DNA from: Mixia osmundae IAM 14324
Lineage: Eukaryota > Basidiomycota > Mixiomycetes > Mixiales > Mixiaceae
Length of the DNA: 64,000 bases
Direction of reading: 5' to 3'
NCBI RefSeq assembly: GCF_000708205.1
Contig: NW_014575556.1
Location: forward strand, 124,599-188,598
Position 1 is the stretch's first letter; each line of letters begins with the position of its first letter. Shown here piece by piece: positions 11,151-21,932 of the stretch. The notes beneath the pieces are model-generated. The model worked only from the letters and a program-made list of their open reading frames with translations. It had not been told where the DNA came from and did no database searches. Made by a program: the position numbers and the translations under genes.

Positions 11151-11605
11151 CTCATACGACTAGGTCAGCCCAGCGTACGCTAGTGCATCTGTGTGACGGG
11201 CTAATGAGCAGATGAATGTGAGACAAGGCATTGACACGAGATCCTGGCAGCTCGAAGCCTGACGATCACCATGTCACCCAAGCCGAGTCTCTGATTCTGC
11301 CGTACCCTTGCGAGCACAGCGACAGTCCTCTCTCCGATGCGATTGACGACATACTACTTTCTTCATAGCGTATCAAGGAGACACAGCATAGAACGAATGT
11401 GCTTTTTAGATCGCTCGTGGTAAGAGAGCCAGCAAAATTCGCGCTTTTACATTGACGAAAGGGGCTCGCTTGTGCTCATTGTATAGAATCCAGATGCAGC
11501 AAAGTGAGGATGTGCGTGTCAAGTATGGGTATGCATATAACTTATCGTGCTGCTGACTCGTGACGGGGGTGAATATATATATATGCTAGAACAACCTGGC
11601 CAAGC
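11151..11605. other. Intergenic, upstream of MoaE and 3' of the allergen-type gene
   Basis: No supported gene. It holds the presumed promoter of the molybdopterin synthase gene and, at about 11570-11585, a short TA-rich run just downstream of the allergen-type gene stop, possibly part of its 3' processing region. Confidence 0.5.
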
Positions 11606-12574
11606 TTAGGCAAGACGAGTGCCATGGCCGAGGAGCTTTTGGGCTTCCGCTTCGCCGTTGCCAGCGACGGTGCGCTCGCACGAAGCGGCATCGAGTACGC
11701 TCGAACCGGCCGCTTCGGGCTTCATGCCCTTGCCGAGCTCGTTGCCCTGAGACTTGAACTGGCTCATAGAGATGGGCTTGAGATCCTGCGACTGGTGAAC
11801 AATTGGGGCTTCGTGTGTCTCTTGGGATACTGGAATGGTCGTGTGGATCCGCGTGTTTTGGTGGACGTCACGCTCGATGATCGGCTGAACGACGTTGTGA
11901 ACGTGATGGTGGGTGTTCTCGGTGAGACGCTCGCCCTTGTCGATGACCTGACGGTCTTTACCAGAATGAGTAGTCCTGTCAGAGTGCTGTCCCACTTGCG
12001 CTGCAAAGGCGGCCTTGTCGGCATCGGCAGTAGCATGTCCCTCCTTGATCTGCGTGACAGGCACAGAGCGTCTCTCGTGTTGCTCGGCATTGTTACGCTC
12101 GTCATAGATGGGCTGAGTCGTGTGCTGAACGTGGTGGATGTGACGGTCGTGCTGGCGCTCGCGCGTGACTTCTTCTACCTCGTGCTGCTTGATGTTCTCG
12201 TGCGTCTTGTGTGCGAGCATCTGGTGGGAGTGCGACTCTGCCTGGGATCCGTCGATCGTGCGCTCGTCATCGGTGAAAGTATGGCCCTTGCCAGAATTCT
12301 CGGCAAGACGGCCTTCGCTGTCCATGGGCACTTTGCCGGATTGGTGCTTCGTGTTGGACGACTTGGCCATGCGAGAGGCGCCCGTCGTCGTGGAGCTGGG
12401 CTCGTCAGATGATAGGGCGCTGCCCCTGGTCGTTCCAGAGTTGGCGGAATGTGAACCTGAATTTGCCGAGTCCTTGAGCCCGGAGGTGCTGTTGGAGTTG
12501 GCAGAGGAAGCATTTGTTCCAGTGGACTTGCTGTCGCTGTGCAGAGCAGATTTGACTGAATCGATGACGCCCAT
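11606..12574 (-). CDS. Histidine-rich hydrophilic 'allergen'-type protein
   Basis: Single-exon frame of 322 residues. The first ~100 residues are Ser/Asn/Gly-rich and probably disordered. The rest carries two copies of a histidine-rich motif: HDRHIHHVQHTTQPIYDE around residue 145 and NTHHHVHNVVQPIIERD around residue 220, each followed by an I-P/V-P-V-[ST]-Q segment. This arrangement is typical of abundant cytosolic fungal proteins annotated as allergen or antigen 1, often stress-induced, without an established biochemical role. There is no signal peptide or membrane segment. Both start and stop are clear. Confidence 0.7.
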   Translation of the reverse strand: MGVIDSVKSALHSDSKSTGTNASSANSNSTSGLKDSANSGSHSANSGTTRGSALSSDEPSSTTTGASRMAKSSNTKHQSGKVPMDSEGRLAENSGKGHTFTDDERTIDGSQAESHSHQMLAHKTHENIKQHEVEEVTRERQHDRHIHHVQHTTQPIYDERNNAEQHERRSVPVTQIKEGHATADADKAAFAAQVGQHSDRTTHSGKDRQVIDKGERLTENTHHHVHNVVQPIIERDVHQNTRIHTTIPVSQETHEAPIVHQSQDLKPISMSQFKSQGNELGKGMKPEAAGSSVLDAASCERTVAGNGEAEAQKLLGHGTRLA

Positions 12575-13412
12575 CTTGTGTGCTTGTGCTGTTCAGTAGT
12601 GTTTGGTGGTGTCAGGCGATCGACGTTAGACGGTTAACGATGGAGAGGAGCAGGGATACATGTCCATACACCGCCGCCACAGTCATGTCCCGTCCGTCGT
12701 CATCGTCAAAAGTGAGAAATGCGGTTTCTCCTCTTCTCGCGCGCGGCCCACATCGCATTTCACTTGAACCAGTCTCGACTTCATCAACATCTCCGGTCTC
12801 ACTTTCGCCGACTCCTCATCAGAATTTTGCATCCTCTCTCTCAAGCGACTCCCACGCGCTTGCTTGCTTTCTGACCTGGCTTGACTGCTTTTGATACCTC
12901 GCTCGCTGACACGAACGCCCGATGACATCACACGCAGCTTTCACCCGACTCGATGGCCCTTTGCTCGGGTATCCGCAAGCGTGCTGCTCTGGCATCGCCC
13001 AGACATTTGGTCTCCATCATTCCGTGTCGGAGAAAGCATCTGGCTCGTCGTGCATCACACAACATCAATCGTAAGGAGCTGTTCTCGCTCTCATGCGACC
13101 GCGCGTGAAAATCGTCGAAAAAGCTAGATGAGGCGTTGATTAGTCAGACGTGGCTAGCACATGACCTGTGTCTTCACGTCGCCCGAGATCGCTCCGACTT
13201 CTCAGACCGCAAGCCTTGCAGCAGGCGGAACTGGTGTCATATATGCAAACGCCTGCTTGCATTGCCTCCTGAAGCTCGCAGCTGATCACGTCGAAGTCGG
13301 TCTGCTTCGGTGACCGGGAGCGTAGCCCGGACAACGAACAGGATGCAGTTCATCGTTATGGACCCTCGAGGAGCTTATTGCTCGCGCACTGGAGAAGATA
13401 CCTCCAGTGATT
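12575..13412. promoter_or_regulatory. Divergent intergenic region (allergen-type gene / P1)
   Basis: An 838-bp region between two divergent starts. No frame here has family support. It contains CT/TC-rich stretches near 12720-12900, common in fungal promoters. No specific binding site is claimed. Confidence 0.4.
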
Positions 13413-14676
13413 ATGTTATATCTCGCGCTCTTGCTCTATCCTGCCCTCGTCATTGCCCACCTACCTCATCACCGCCGCCAAGTCACGGATGATATCTCTG
13501 CAAACTTCTACCGAGTCGAGAGTCAGTAGCTGTTGGGTCGTCTGGCCGCGCTGACACCCCCTCAGTCGAAGCCTCAGCCTCGTGTGATCATGTCGGGGAG
13601 AGTGTCATCAGCTATTCATCATTCGAGATGCTCACGCTGCGAACGACTTTGGGCGAATTCGATATCAAACCGCTGAACCAAGTTCGCTCCTATAAGATCA
13701 CCGCGCAAACGGCCTCGCAGCCTCCAGCTTGGTCACCAACAACAGTAGAGGTCTCGTTCACCGCTCACAGCGATGCCGATCAGCAAGAGCTATGGTCCGA
13801 TGAAGCCAGAACATGCTGCAAATTCGAAGCCACAGGGAGCGGTATCTTCGGACTGATCGACCCCTCCTTTGAACGAACCAGTAGTGACCCACAACTGTAT
13901 GTAACGTGCGGTGGATCAGAAACGCCACGAGGATGCTCCAGACAGCCAATCGTTCACCAATGCCGATACGGTCAGATGGTCGTGCGCCCTGTCGATGTCG
14001 ATGACGCAGGTTTTCCAAAGGTCCAGGCATACAGGCTGCAAGCTCATGCAAGCGGACAATGCACCTTTTCTGATTCGCAGACCCGCTTTGCTATCAGCGG
14101 CATCAGCACGGTTGGGCCCGTCGACGCTCAGGTCGTCACCGTCGCCAAACCGCGACAGACAGGCAGAATATTCGCACGCGTGGCTATCGTGCGTCTCGAT
14201 CAGTCTCAGAACCTCATGACTGAAAAGTTCCCAGTTTCCTGGCCGCCGACTGCGTATAGGAGTCATCTCTTCCTTCATCCTATACGAGCGCCAAAGCATC
14301 AAGATCAAGCTTCAAATCCAGTGAGTGCCCATGATCAGCTTTAAAGCACATGCCGAGTAAGTCTTCAGCGATGTCGGACAAGAACAAGAAGATTGGCAGA
14401 CTACGGAGAAGCAATGCTGTCATCCTGTACTGTCGACTACACTCGTGCTCGGCTTTTGGACACCATCGGCCCGCAGCTTTGCTCACGAACCACCGCGGCA
14501 GATGTTTGTCGCTTGTCCACCCAGTCTGTCACTCGCGGAAAAACGAGGCATATGCTGATGGTGACGCAGGTTCGCTCGCCATTGAGGTGCCGGGTTGTCA
14601 AAGACACTACGACGGCAAGGGTGAGTTCGCATGCACGGACGTGAACCAGCTTGTGGATGTCGTTCCCGTCGATTGA
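13413..14676 (+). CDS. Secreted protein P1, unrecognised three-member family
   Basis: Five exons (13413-13521, 13566-14188, 14235-14320, 14369-14523, 14570-14676) give 359 residues. The signal peptide is MLYLALLLYPALVIA. The mature part has an RTCC pair, VTCGG, a KVQAYRLQAHASGQC segment, then QCCHPVL, FVACPPS and a C-terminal FACTDVNQLVDVV. Each segment aligns with P2 and P3 at 38.7-41.6 kb, and all four introns fall at equivalent positions with identical phases (1, 0, 2, 1). The exon boundaries rest on that three-way comparison. No known domain is recognised; a disulfide-rich extracellular protein is inferred. P1 is the most diverged member. Confidence 0.7.
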
Positions 14677-14834
14677 GACATCGTAGATCGCGGTACATTG
14701 CAGCCTGTGCCTCGTACATGTATGTCTTGATCTCTTCTCATAATAGGCAAATTCAGGGGCGAGTATGCGAATAAATCTCAATCGTCCTCGCATCTGCACA
14801 TGCATTGCTTGCTAACACACCCACATTGTGTAGC

Positions 14835-15313
14835 TTAGGCAGCAATCGTGACCTCGACCTCGACACCGACCTGAGGAGTATCAAATTAGCCAAAGCTAAA
14901 CTTGCTTTAACAGACGAAGCCTACCTCGATCGACATGGACGTGATCTGCTTGACAGTCTCGGCAGGCGACGTGAGGTCGATGAGGCGCTTGTGAATGCGC
15001 ATCTCACTAGACAGCCGCTCGTCGTCAGCCGCGATCACTAGAGGGATCGAAAGACTGACCGAGTGTCCCAGGTAGTGGTACCTTCACCACAGGGCGATTT
15101 CATGCTCGTGATGCGAAGGATCTTTGTCGGCATTCGGACGGGTCCCTTGACCTTGAGTTGCTTGTCCTTTGCACGGTTGACAAGATCGTTGCAGACTTTC
15201 TCCAAGTTCTTCACATTGCGCGAGGTCAACGTGATTCGGATCTTGTGGGCCTTTGCCTTGGGTGCACCGGACGCCTCATCGTATTTATCACCCTTGGGAG
15301 CGACGTAAGCCAT
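14835..15313 (-). CDS. RPS20: 40S ribosomal protein S20 (uS10)
   Basis: Three exons (15060-15313, 14925-15006, 14835-14870), 123 residues. Diagnostic uS10 segments are [38 protein letters not shown] and, after the first intron, [10 protein letters not shown]. The last intron (54 nt) leaves a 12-codon final exon ending VEVEVTIAA, matching the usual C terminus. The protein is part of the 40S head. It is convergent with P1 (158 bp) and divergent from the permease gene. Confidence 0.95.
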
Positions 15314-15658
15314 CTTGCTATGAGATTTGCTCAGCGGTGACTCCTTGACCTCACTGAAATCTGTGGCTGCAAGATGTAGCAATGTGGGGCCGCCCAGCTT
15401 CCGCGTTCCACGAATCCAACGCGTCAATCGAATTAGGCCCAGGCCTCGCTTATCTCTCGCCTGGAGCCAACCTTCGAAAGACACTGCGCAAGGTGGTGGG
15501 CAGATTGCCCAAGCGAGTCGGAGTGTGCTGAAGACAAGCAGGTCATAGACGTGATCAGACGCCTGCTGCCAACTTCTGCGGCCTGTTTGCACGAGCACTT
15601 TCCGTCTTTATCTGGAAGTCACACGACCTTACGTTCTGCACGAGCGTCAGGCTGCAAA
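15314..15658. promoter_or_regulatory. Divergent region between RPS20 and the permease
   Basis: A 345-bp region carrying the upstream sequences of both genes. The uS10 frame stays open upstream of its ATG without any family match, which I read as untranslated leader. No specific site is identified. Confidence 0.4.
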
Positions 15659-17495
15659 ATGGTCAAACCGGAGCCTGTGATGATGGCCGATGAGCAGCGT
15701 CTCAATGAGCTCGGACTCAAGCAAGATCTCGACCGCTCCTGGGGCCTGTTGCAAAACTTCGGCGCGTCTTTCTCTATCATCTCAGTCATTACGGGTCTCA
15801 CCACACTTTTCGAATATGGACTCTTGACCGGTGGACCTGTCGTCATGTTCTCAGGCACGCCGAATCTGCTGCGCTGATCTACTCGTTGACGCTCTCACAC
15901 GCAGGATGGCTCATCAGCAGCTTCTTCATCATGCTGGTCGGCTGTGCCATGGCAGAGATCGTCTCTGCGGTACCCTCATCCGGCGGGTGAGCTCATGCAC
16001 TGGGACAAGCATCCCCGCAGTATTGACGCAAGCCATCTTCCCTTCGTCAACAGTCCATATGCTTTCGCGGCTTACCTCAGTGCGCCTCGGTACGCTCCAG
16101 TCGCGGCTTACACTACCGGCTGGTTCAATTTCCTCGGCCAAGTCGCGGTTACTACGGGAATCGACTTTGGACTGGCAGGCCTCATCTCTACGACTGCATC
16201 TGTCAAGGGCTACGAACCTACTGCAGCAAAGACGATCGCCATATTGGCAGGCGTCTTGATTTTGCAAGGCATAATCAATACTTTGGGCGTTCGCTCACTG
16301 AAATATTGGAACAACGCATCGATCATTCTTCATTCCGCCGGCGTTTTCTCGCTCTGCATCGCTGTCTTGGTCAAGGCGCCGAAGCTGCAGCCAGCAAAGT
16401 TTCTTACATATTTCTATGATGGCACCGGCGCGGAAGGCTACGAAGGCTGGAGCCAAAGAGGTTCCGTCGCTTACATTGGCGTCATCGGTCTCTTACAAGC
16501 AACCTACACATTGACCGGTTACGATGAGCGTAGCTATAACATGCTCCTGCGGCGATTTTGCTGACTCTAGATAACAGGCGGCCGCTCACATGAGCGAAGA
16601 AACGCGTGGCGCGGCACTTGCTGCCCCAAGGGGCCTCATCGCAGCAATCGGATGCTCGTCTCTCTTTGGTCTGCTCGTACTGCTATCGTTCTTGTTCTCA
16701 ATCCAAGACTATCAGACTACCATCGATTCGCCGTACGGCCAACCTGTTTTGCAAATTTTTGTCGACGCGGTCGGCGAGAACGGCGCGATTGTGATGATGA
16801 CCGTCATCATGATCTGCGTCTTTCACTGCGGACTGTTCTCGGTCTGCAGCAATAGCAGAATGTACTACAGCTTCGCGAGAGATTCGGGCATTCCCAAATG
16901 GTTCGCCACGGTCGACAAACGGACTCAGGCGCCCGTCAAGACAATCTGGCTCGCCGTATTACTATCTTTCTGTCTCGCATTGCCGTCGCTCGGATCGACG
17001 GTCGCGTTCACGGCAGCGACCTCCATCGCGACCAGCGGATTGTATATTAGCTATGGAATTCCCATCGCCCTAGGCTTGGTCTGGCCGCATCATTTTCAGA
17101 AAGGGCCTTTCACACTTGGCATTCTTTCGAAGCCCATCGCTGCCGCAGCCGTCATGGTATGTTGCAGCTGTCATACACAGGCGCAAGCTCAATTTGTAGC
17201 GTTCCAGTGGGTCATCTGCATTACGATCTTCTTCTGTCTACCGACGGCCAATCCGGTCACCAGTCAGACTCTGAATTACTGTCCGGTCGCTATCGGGGTC
17301 ATCGCACTATATATTGCAGTCAGCTGGACATTCTGGGCAAGAAAGTACTTTGTCGGTCCCGTCAGAGCAGTCGATGGGCTTCAGGTGGCTCCCGCCGATG
17401 CGACCGATGCATATGCACATCTCGAGATCGGTGCAGACAACAAACTTGCAGAGAAAGACTCGCCGATCGATGAGACCGAGAAAGAATCGCTTTGA
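15659..17495 (+). CDS. Amino-acid/GABA permease (APC superfamily)
   Basis: Five exons (15659-15854, 15905-15986, 16054-16525, 16578-17156, 17208-17495) give 538 residues with consistent phases. The N terminus LGLKQDLDRSWGLLQNFG, the MAEIVSAVPSSGGPYAFA segment and GYD-AAAHMSEET are hallmarks of the fungal GABA/choline/amino-acid permease group (UGA4/HNM1 type), with about 12 membrane spans. Two splice sites are odd. The first intron starts GC (GCACGC), and the third must start GAGCGT to keep the conserved GYDAAAHM motif intact. The fourth intron is a stop-free multiple of three. The substrate cannot be assigned. Confidence 0.85.
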
Positions 17496-17885
17496 TTCTA
17501 TGATAGCACGCTTTTAGATCAGTAGAGGGAATGAGAGGGTATATATTTGGCCTCGATGCATATTGTTTAATTGGAAACAACATGCACCGAGAGCAAGTCC
17601 GCATGACTGGGCATCGATGCTGTTGAATCAGCAGCCATTGGCGGCGCAAGGCTGCTAGCCACGATTCTTTCGTCTGGAGAACACGTGACGTGTCGCAACA
17701 GCGGGGCATTACAGTAAATGTCACGACACGTGTGGCAGCCACTGCGAGCGAGCCAAGAAACCGTCGACGACTGCAGGCGGTAGACATGGTGCGTACTGAG
17801 TCGCAAGATACGTCTTGGATCGAGCTGACTATGTTCGCTTGTTCTGCTGACTCCACCTTGCCGCTACGTCTTGCTCATTCTGCCA
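17496..17885. promoter_or_regulatory. Upstream region of RPL13
   Basis: A 390-bp region between the permease stop and the RPL13 start, probably containing the permease 3' end and the ribosomal-protein promoter. Near 17670-17740 it has CACGTGACG and ACACGTG, E-box-like CACGTG cores. Their use is inference. Confidence 0.35.
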
Positions 17886-18675
17886 ATGCCCGCTTTTGTG
17901 TGACATCCGACTTGACCAAACTTGCGCTTTCGGCTTCCAGGGTTTCCGTCACAACAATGTGCTTCACGGCAATCATTTCCGAAAGGACTGGCAGGAGCGA
18001 GTCCGTACCTGGTTCGATCAGGCAGGCCGCAAGCACTCTCGCCGTGCCGCGAGAAAGGAAAAGGCGGCAAAGACTGCACCTCGACCGCTCCAGCTCCTCC
18101 GACCTGCAGTGAGATGCACCACCGTCAGATACAACATGCGCATCCGTCAGGGCCGTGGCTTCTCGCTCGAGGAGCTCAAGACTGCTGGCGTAAACCGCAA
18201 GGAAGCGCTTTCGATCGGCATCCCTGTCGACCACCGTCGCCGCAACCGGTCAGTTGAGCGCTGATTAGGGTAGATTCGGTGGCTTAAAGCTCCGCATGCG
18301 CAGATCTGAAGAGAGCCTGAAGCGCAATGTCGAGAGACTCACTGCCTACAAGGAGCGACTCATCGTTCTGCCTCGCAAGCACTCTGGCAAGAAGGCAAAG
18401 AAGGTCGAGAAGCCATCTATCGTATGTTTCTCGTCGTCGTTTTCATGAACAGTCTGACCCACGATATGCAGGAGGGAAGCACGCGCGATCTTGCGTCGAT
18501 CCTACCTCTGCCATCCGGCATTACCTCAGAGGAGCCACGAGCCATCACCAGCGAGGAGAAGGAATTCGATGCTTACAAGACCCTTCGCAATGCTCGCGCT
18601 TCCCAGCGCTTCGCAGGCAAGATCGCAGCTCGTGCAGCAAAGAAGGCAGAGGAGGACGCGGCCAAGAAGAAATAG
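17886..18675 (+). CDS. RPL13: 60S ribosomal protein L13 (eL13)
   Basis: Four exons (17886-17897, 17941-18248, 18304-18421, 18472-18675), 213 residues. The first exon is only four codons (MPAF). The first intron then leads into [18 protein letters not shown], the conserved eL13 N terminus. Later landmarks are [25 protein letters not shown] and a lysine/alanine-rich tail. Introns are 43, 55 and 50 nt. A start-proximal intron is common in fungal ribosomal-protein genes. Family identity is clear; the tiny first exon rests on phase and donor/branch signals. Confidence 0.93.
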
Positions 18676-18884
18676 TCGCCTTGCGACTGGCTCGATCTAC
18701 GCTCACCCTGTCACTCTTGTACCATGCAAAGCTGTTCTCAGAGGGCTTCAGTGTTATGATGAGTGCTTGAGATGCATCTGCAGGGCGCTCGGCAGAGAGC
18801 GCAAGCGCACTCACAACAAGACTTGGACCGACAACGACGCCCTCGATATTAAGCTTACAAGTACACGTGGTGCGCTGCGGACGA

Positions 18885-20957
18885 CTAGGACGGCACGAAT
18901 GTCCAAGCAACTTGCTGCGCTGGATCGATGTACGCATTTGTGTACTGACTCAGATCGCCGGTGATGCCAAAAAAGTCACTGTCGCCTCCCGCGTAGAAAA
19001 GATAGGGCGTTGTCAACTCTGCAGGTTGCATGCCATCAGCTCAGTACATCCACGCAGCGCAGAGACTTGCTGTTGTTTGAGTTGGTCCAAGCGGCAGAGA
19101 TGTTGCGGCTGGCAATGTCGAGATTCCACATGACACTTTCGCTGACAGGCTGATAGGTGCCATCGTCAGACGCCATACTGTTGCCGGTGTACTGTGCAGG
19201 TCCATAAGGCACTGCAGACCTTGTCTGAGCTCTGCACATTTTGTGTGTGTGTGACGGGCCTACCTGGATTGGTAACGCAGATGTAGTTGTAATTGGTCGT
19301 GCCCGCGGTCATGTCTGAGCTCGCTGCGGCGAAGCCTTGTGCCGCGCCCATATAATTGTACGAGTCAGCAAAGTCGTCGTTCAGCGTCTCGATGCGATAC
19401 AGCTTTGAAGTCTTGTCATACAAGAATACGACTTGTAGCGTATCAGACGTGATGGCATTTGAGCTGAGCAGGTTGAAAGAGCCATAGTCGTTGGTCGTGG
19501 CTTCGACATAGCCGGCGACCGAGCTGTTGGCGACATAGCTCGCTTTAATGACGCCAGTGGGATTGAGCGCAATGATCGTCGTCGATGTGGCCGCGACGTT
19601 TGCAGTAGCGTGCACCGTCGAGGTCACGGTCACGGTACCGCTCTTGACAGTTGTCTGAGCCGACGCAAAAGAAGTAACTGTAGACGTCACAGTTTGCGTG
19701 GCCTGCATGTGCTTTAGCCCTCCAACAATGTCAACGAGAGTTCTACATACTTGCGTAGTAGTCAAGGCGGTGTAATCCACGGTGACGGTTGCGCCTGCTT
19801 TGGACACTGTAGCTTGCAATTGACCCGACGAAATAGTACGAGTCGCGGTGATGATTGATACGGACAGATCAGGCACCGAATTGCTGAGCTTGATCGCGTT
19901 GAGGGCTGTACGTGTCAAAATTGCGTTGTTCTTACATTGACACCGGAGACTGTAGTCGTTGACACCGGTGGCAGGGGAGCAAGAGCGCACTGATGCCTTT
20001 GACTTCCGACCGACACATTGGCGGGAGCATGTGAGCTTGTACAGATTGCAAAATGCTACCTGTCCGCCCAGCAAAGATGATGAAGAGGAGACGGTAGCGA
20101 GCACAAGACCCTCGTTGGACTCCTCGAATAGCTTCTCGTCCACCGCTCGTTTGCGATTCGGTAGTGTCGTGTTCTTTGGTGTGCCTAGAATAGTAGAGCC
20201 GGTCACAATAGAGGTGCCGGTTGTGGCAGTTGCATCAGTGACAGTCTTGAAGACAGTGACCGTCTTGGCCGGCTTCACTGCTGTAGCTACGATGGAATTG
20301 ACGATCGTAGCAGATTTGACGACGACGTTCTGCTTGACGATCGTGCTGGTCGCAACGGCATCAGAGACCGTCACAGCAGCACCATTAATTGTCTTTGTCG
20401 ATGTGCCTGCCGGAACGGTGACAGTGACAGTCTGCGTCGATAGTGATGCACCGACTGCTGAAGCGGCACAGGATCCACTAGGAGAAGCTGCGGATGGCTG
20501 CAACGCTGCGATATAGGCAAGTGTCTCGTCCGTTCTTCCTGTCGTTTCGCAAGTGCAGCCAAAGTCATATGCGCCTGGATTTGTCGTCGACAATGTGCAC
20601 AAGTATGCAATATTGACGTGGGTGTCTTGCGCAGAATTGTCAAAGCATACCTGATGATGCTCCATCAGCCAGTGCTCCATGAGCTTGCAGCGAGCTTACG
20701 GCTAAGCACGCCTTCTTCCATGTATTGCAGAAAGTGGTGATGCTGCCTGTCGAAGGTGTCGTTGTCGTACCACCGTTCGAAGCAATCTTGATGACAGTGC
20801 CATCCGCACGCTTCTCTAGCTCATGCGGCGGTGCCTGAGCTCGAAATCGTCGCGCAAGACCAGCATGATCGTGAGCATGATGCGGACCAGCGCCTGCTTG
20901 TGCTTGCAACGCAACCGAGAACGCCAGCAAAGACGTCACGATCGAAAGCTTGCCCAT
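18885..20957 (-). CDS. Large secreted Thr/Val-rich protein with two cysteine modules
   Basis: Five exons (20700-20957, 19751-20650, 19264-19702, 19054-19211, 18885-19016) give 628 residues. The signal peptide is MGKLSIVTSLLAFSVALQAQA, followed by KR dibasic sites that may be Kex2-type processing sites. Two similar cysteine modules occur, FCNTWKKAC...CTC near residue 75 and FCNLYKLTC...CQC near residue 300. Each is followed by long TVTVT-type threonine/valine stretches suited to O-mannosylation. The C-terminal part (NYNYICVTNP to AWTFVPS) looks globular. The last intron would be only 37 nt, the shortest in the window, so that junction is less sure. No known family is recognised; it is probably a cell-wall or extracellular protein. 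Confidence 0.65.
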
Positions 20958-21121
20958 CTTATGCGAGACCGTCGAGCTATGCGAGAGCTGATGGCAACTA
21001 TGCGAGATGTTGAAGCGCGTCCATTTCCCTCGAGTTGGATGTTCAACCTTATAATTATCTCCACATGGTACCGCGCTTGGCGGATCGACGCGCGAAATTG
21101 CTCTGTTGACGGATATCAGAA
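20958..21121. promoter_or_regulatory. Bidirectional promoter of two secreted-protein genes
   Basis: The 164 bp between divergent ATGs of the Thr/Val-rich secreted protein and the GPI-type protein must hold both promoters. This suggests the two surface proteins are co-regulated (inference). Confidence 0.4.
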
Positions 21122-21909
21122 ATGAAGCATTCCGCAGCGCTTTTGCTAGCCGTTGTTGGCCTTGTTAGAGGTGCGTGACGTGCAGTGAGCTCACGAGACA
21201 TCAGTCTGACGCGGTCTCAAGCAGGGCAGACGACGGCATCCATCTTCTTGCCAGGCTTCGACCCGCAACCCTTGTCCGCTAGCATTGTTGGCTCGGTCAG
21301 CGAGACTGTCAGCTGGGTGAAGTGCAAGTGCTCACTCGATAAGCACAGGACGCGTCAACAACGACCTATGTGATTGCCGCCAATGGAGATGGAATAGGCG
21401 TATTGACCGTCACAGAAGGCCCGTCAACGCTGGCATATACCACGACGGCCGGCGACGGCTCGTTGTGCGTCTGCTCCGGTGTTGCGAGACGATGACTGAG
21501 CGGTCTTGGTAGCACATTCACAGAGAATTGTGCAATCGGTCAGGCGATAGCGACCTGCACAGATGTTGCTGCAGGCACCAGCGCGAACTTTCCAGGCACC
21601 TCCATATATAATGTCCAAGTGGCAACCGCCATGCTGCCAGTGACAATTATAGGTACAGGCGGGGCTGCCCAAGGAAGCTCGACGACCAGTCAGGCCACAA
21701 GTAGTAGCACAAGCTCGTCGGGAGGTGCATCTGAAATGACAAGTTCGCCTGCCACAACTGGCATGTCTACGACGGCAGCAATGTCGCAGCCTTCTGCGAC
21801 ACCGAGCGCGGTGATGCAGGCATCCTCAGCCGATCATCTTGCTGTGATGGCATCTTGCTTCCTGGCGGGATGTCTGTCTTTGCTTGGCGGCGCAGTCTTG
21901 CTTGCGTGA
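21122..21909 (+). CDS. Ser/Thr-rich GPI-anchored cell-surface protein
   Basis: Four exons (21122-21170, 21225-21295, 21349-21464, 21513-21909) give 210 residues. The signal peptide is MKHSAALLLAVVGLV. The mature part starts QTTASIFLPGFDPQPLSASI, a segment seen in many fungal GPI-anchored proteins of unknown function, then GPSTLAYTT and a short cysteine region (TENCAIG, ATCTD). A Ser/Thr-rich stalk leads to a hydrophobic C terminus (HLAVMASCFLAGCLSLLGGAVLLA) without a charged tail, as expected for a GPI signal. Only 23 bp separate its stop from the opposing DcpS stop. Confidence 0.75.
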
Positions 21910-21932
21910 TGTAATTGCATGACGTACTTGAG

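Noticed and set aside
11624-12412. Long plus-strand frame (262 codons) over the allergen-type gene
   Set aside because: It is a mirror of a low-complexity, His/Ser-rich gene on the other strand, with composition dictated by that gene and no family features.
13628-14344. Treating the P1 region as a single-exon 238-codon gene
   Set aside because: The frame begins mid-domain, lacks the signal peptide found upstream at 13413, and its last part is intron sequence when compared with P2 and P3.
19959-20516. Plus-strand frame of 185 codons rich in Val/Thr
   Set aside because: Antisense shadow of the Thr/Val repeats of the secreted protein on the minus strand.
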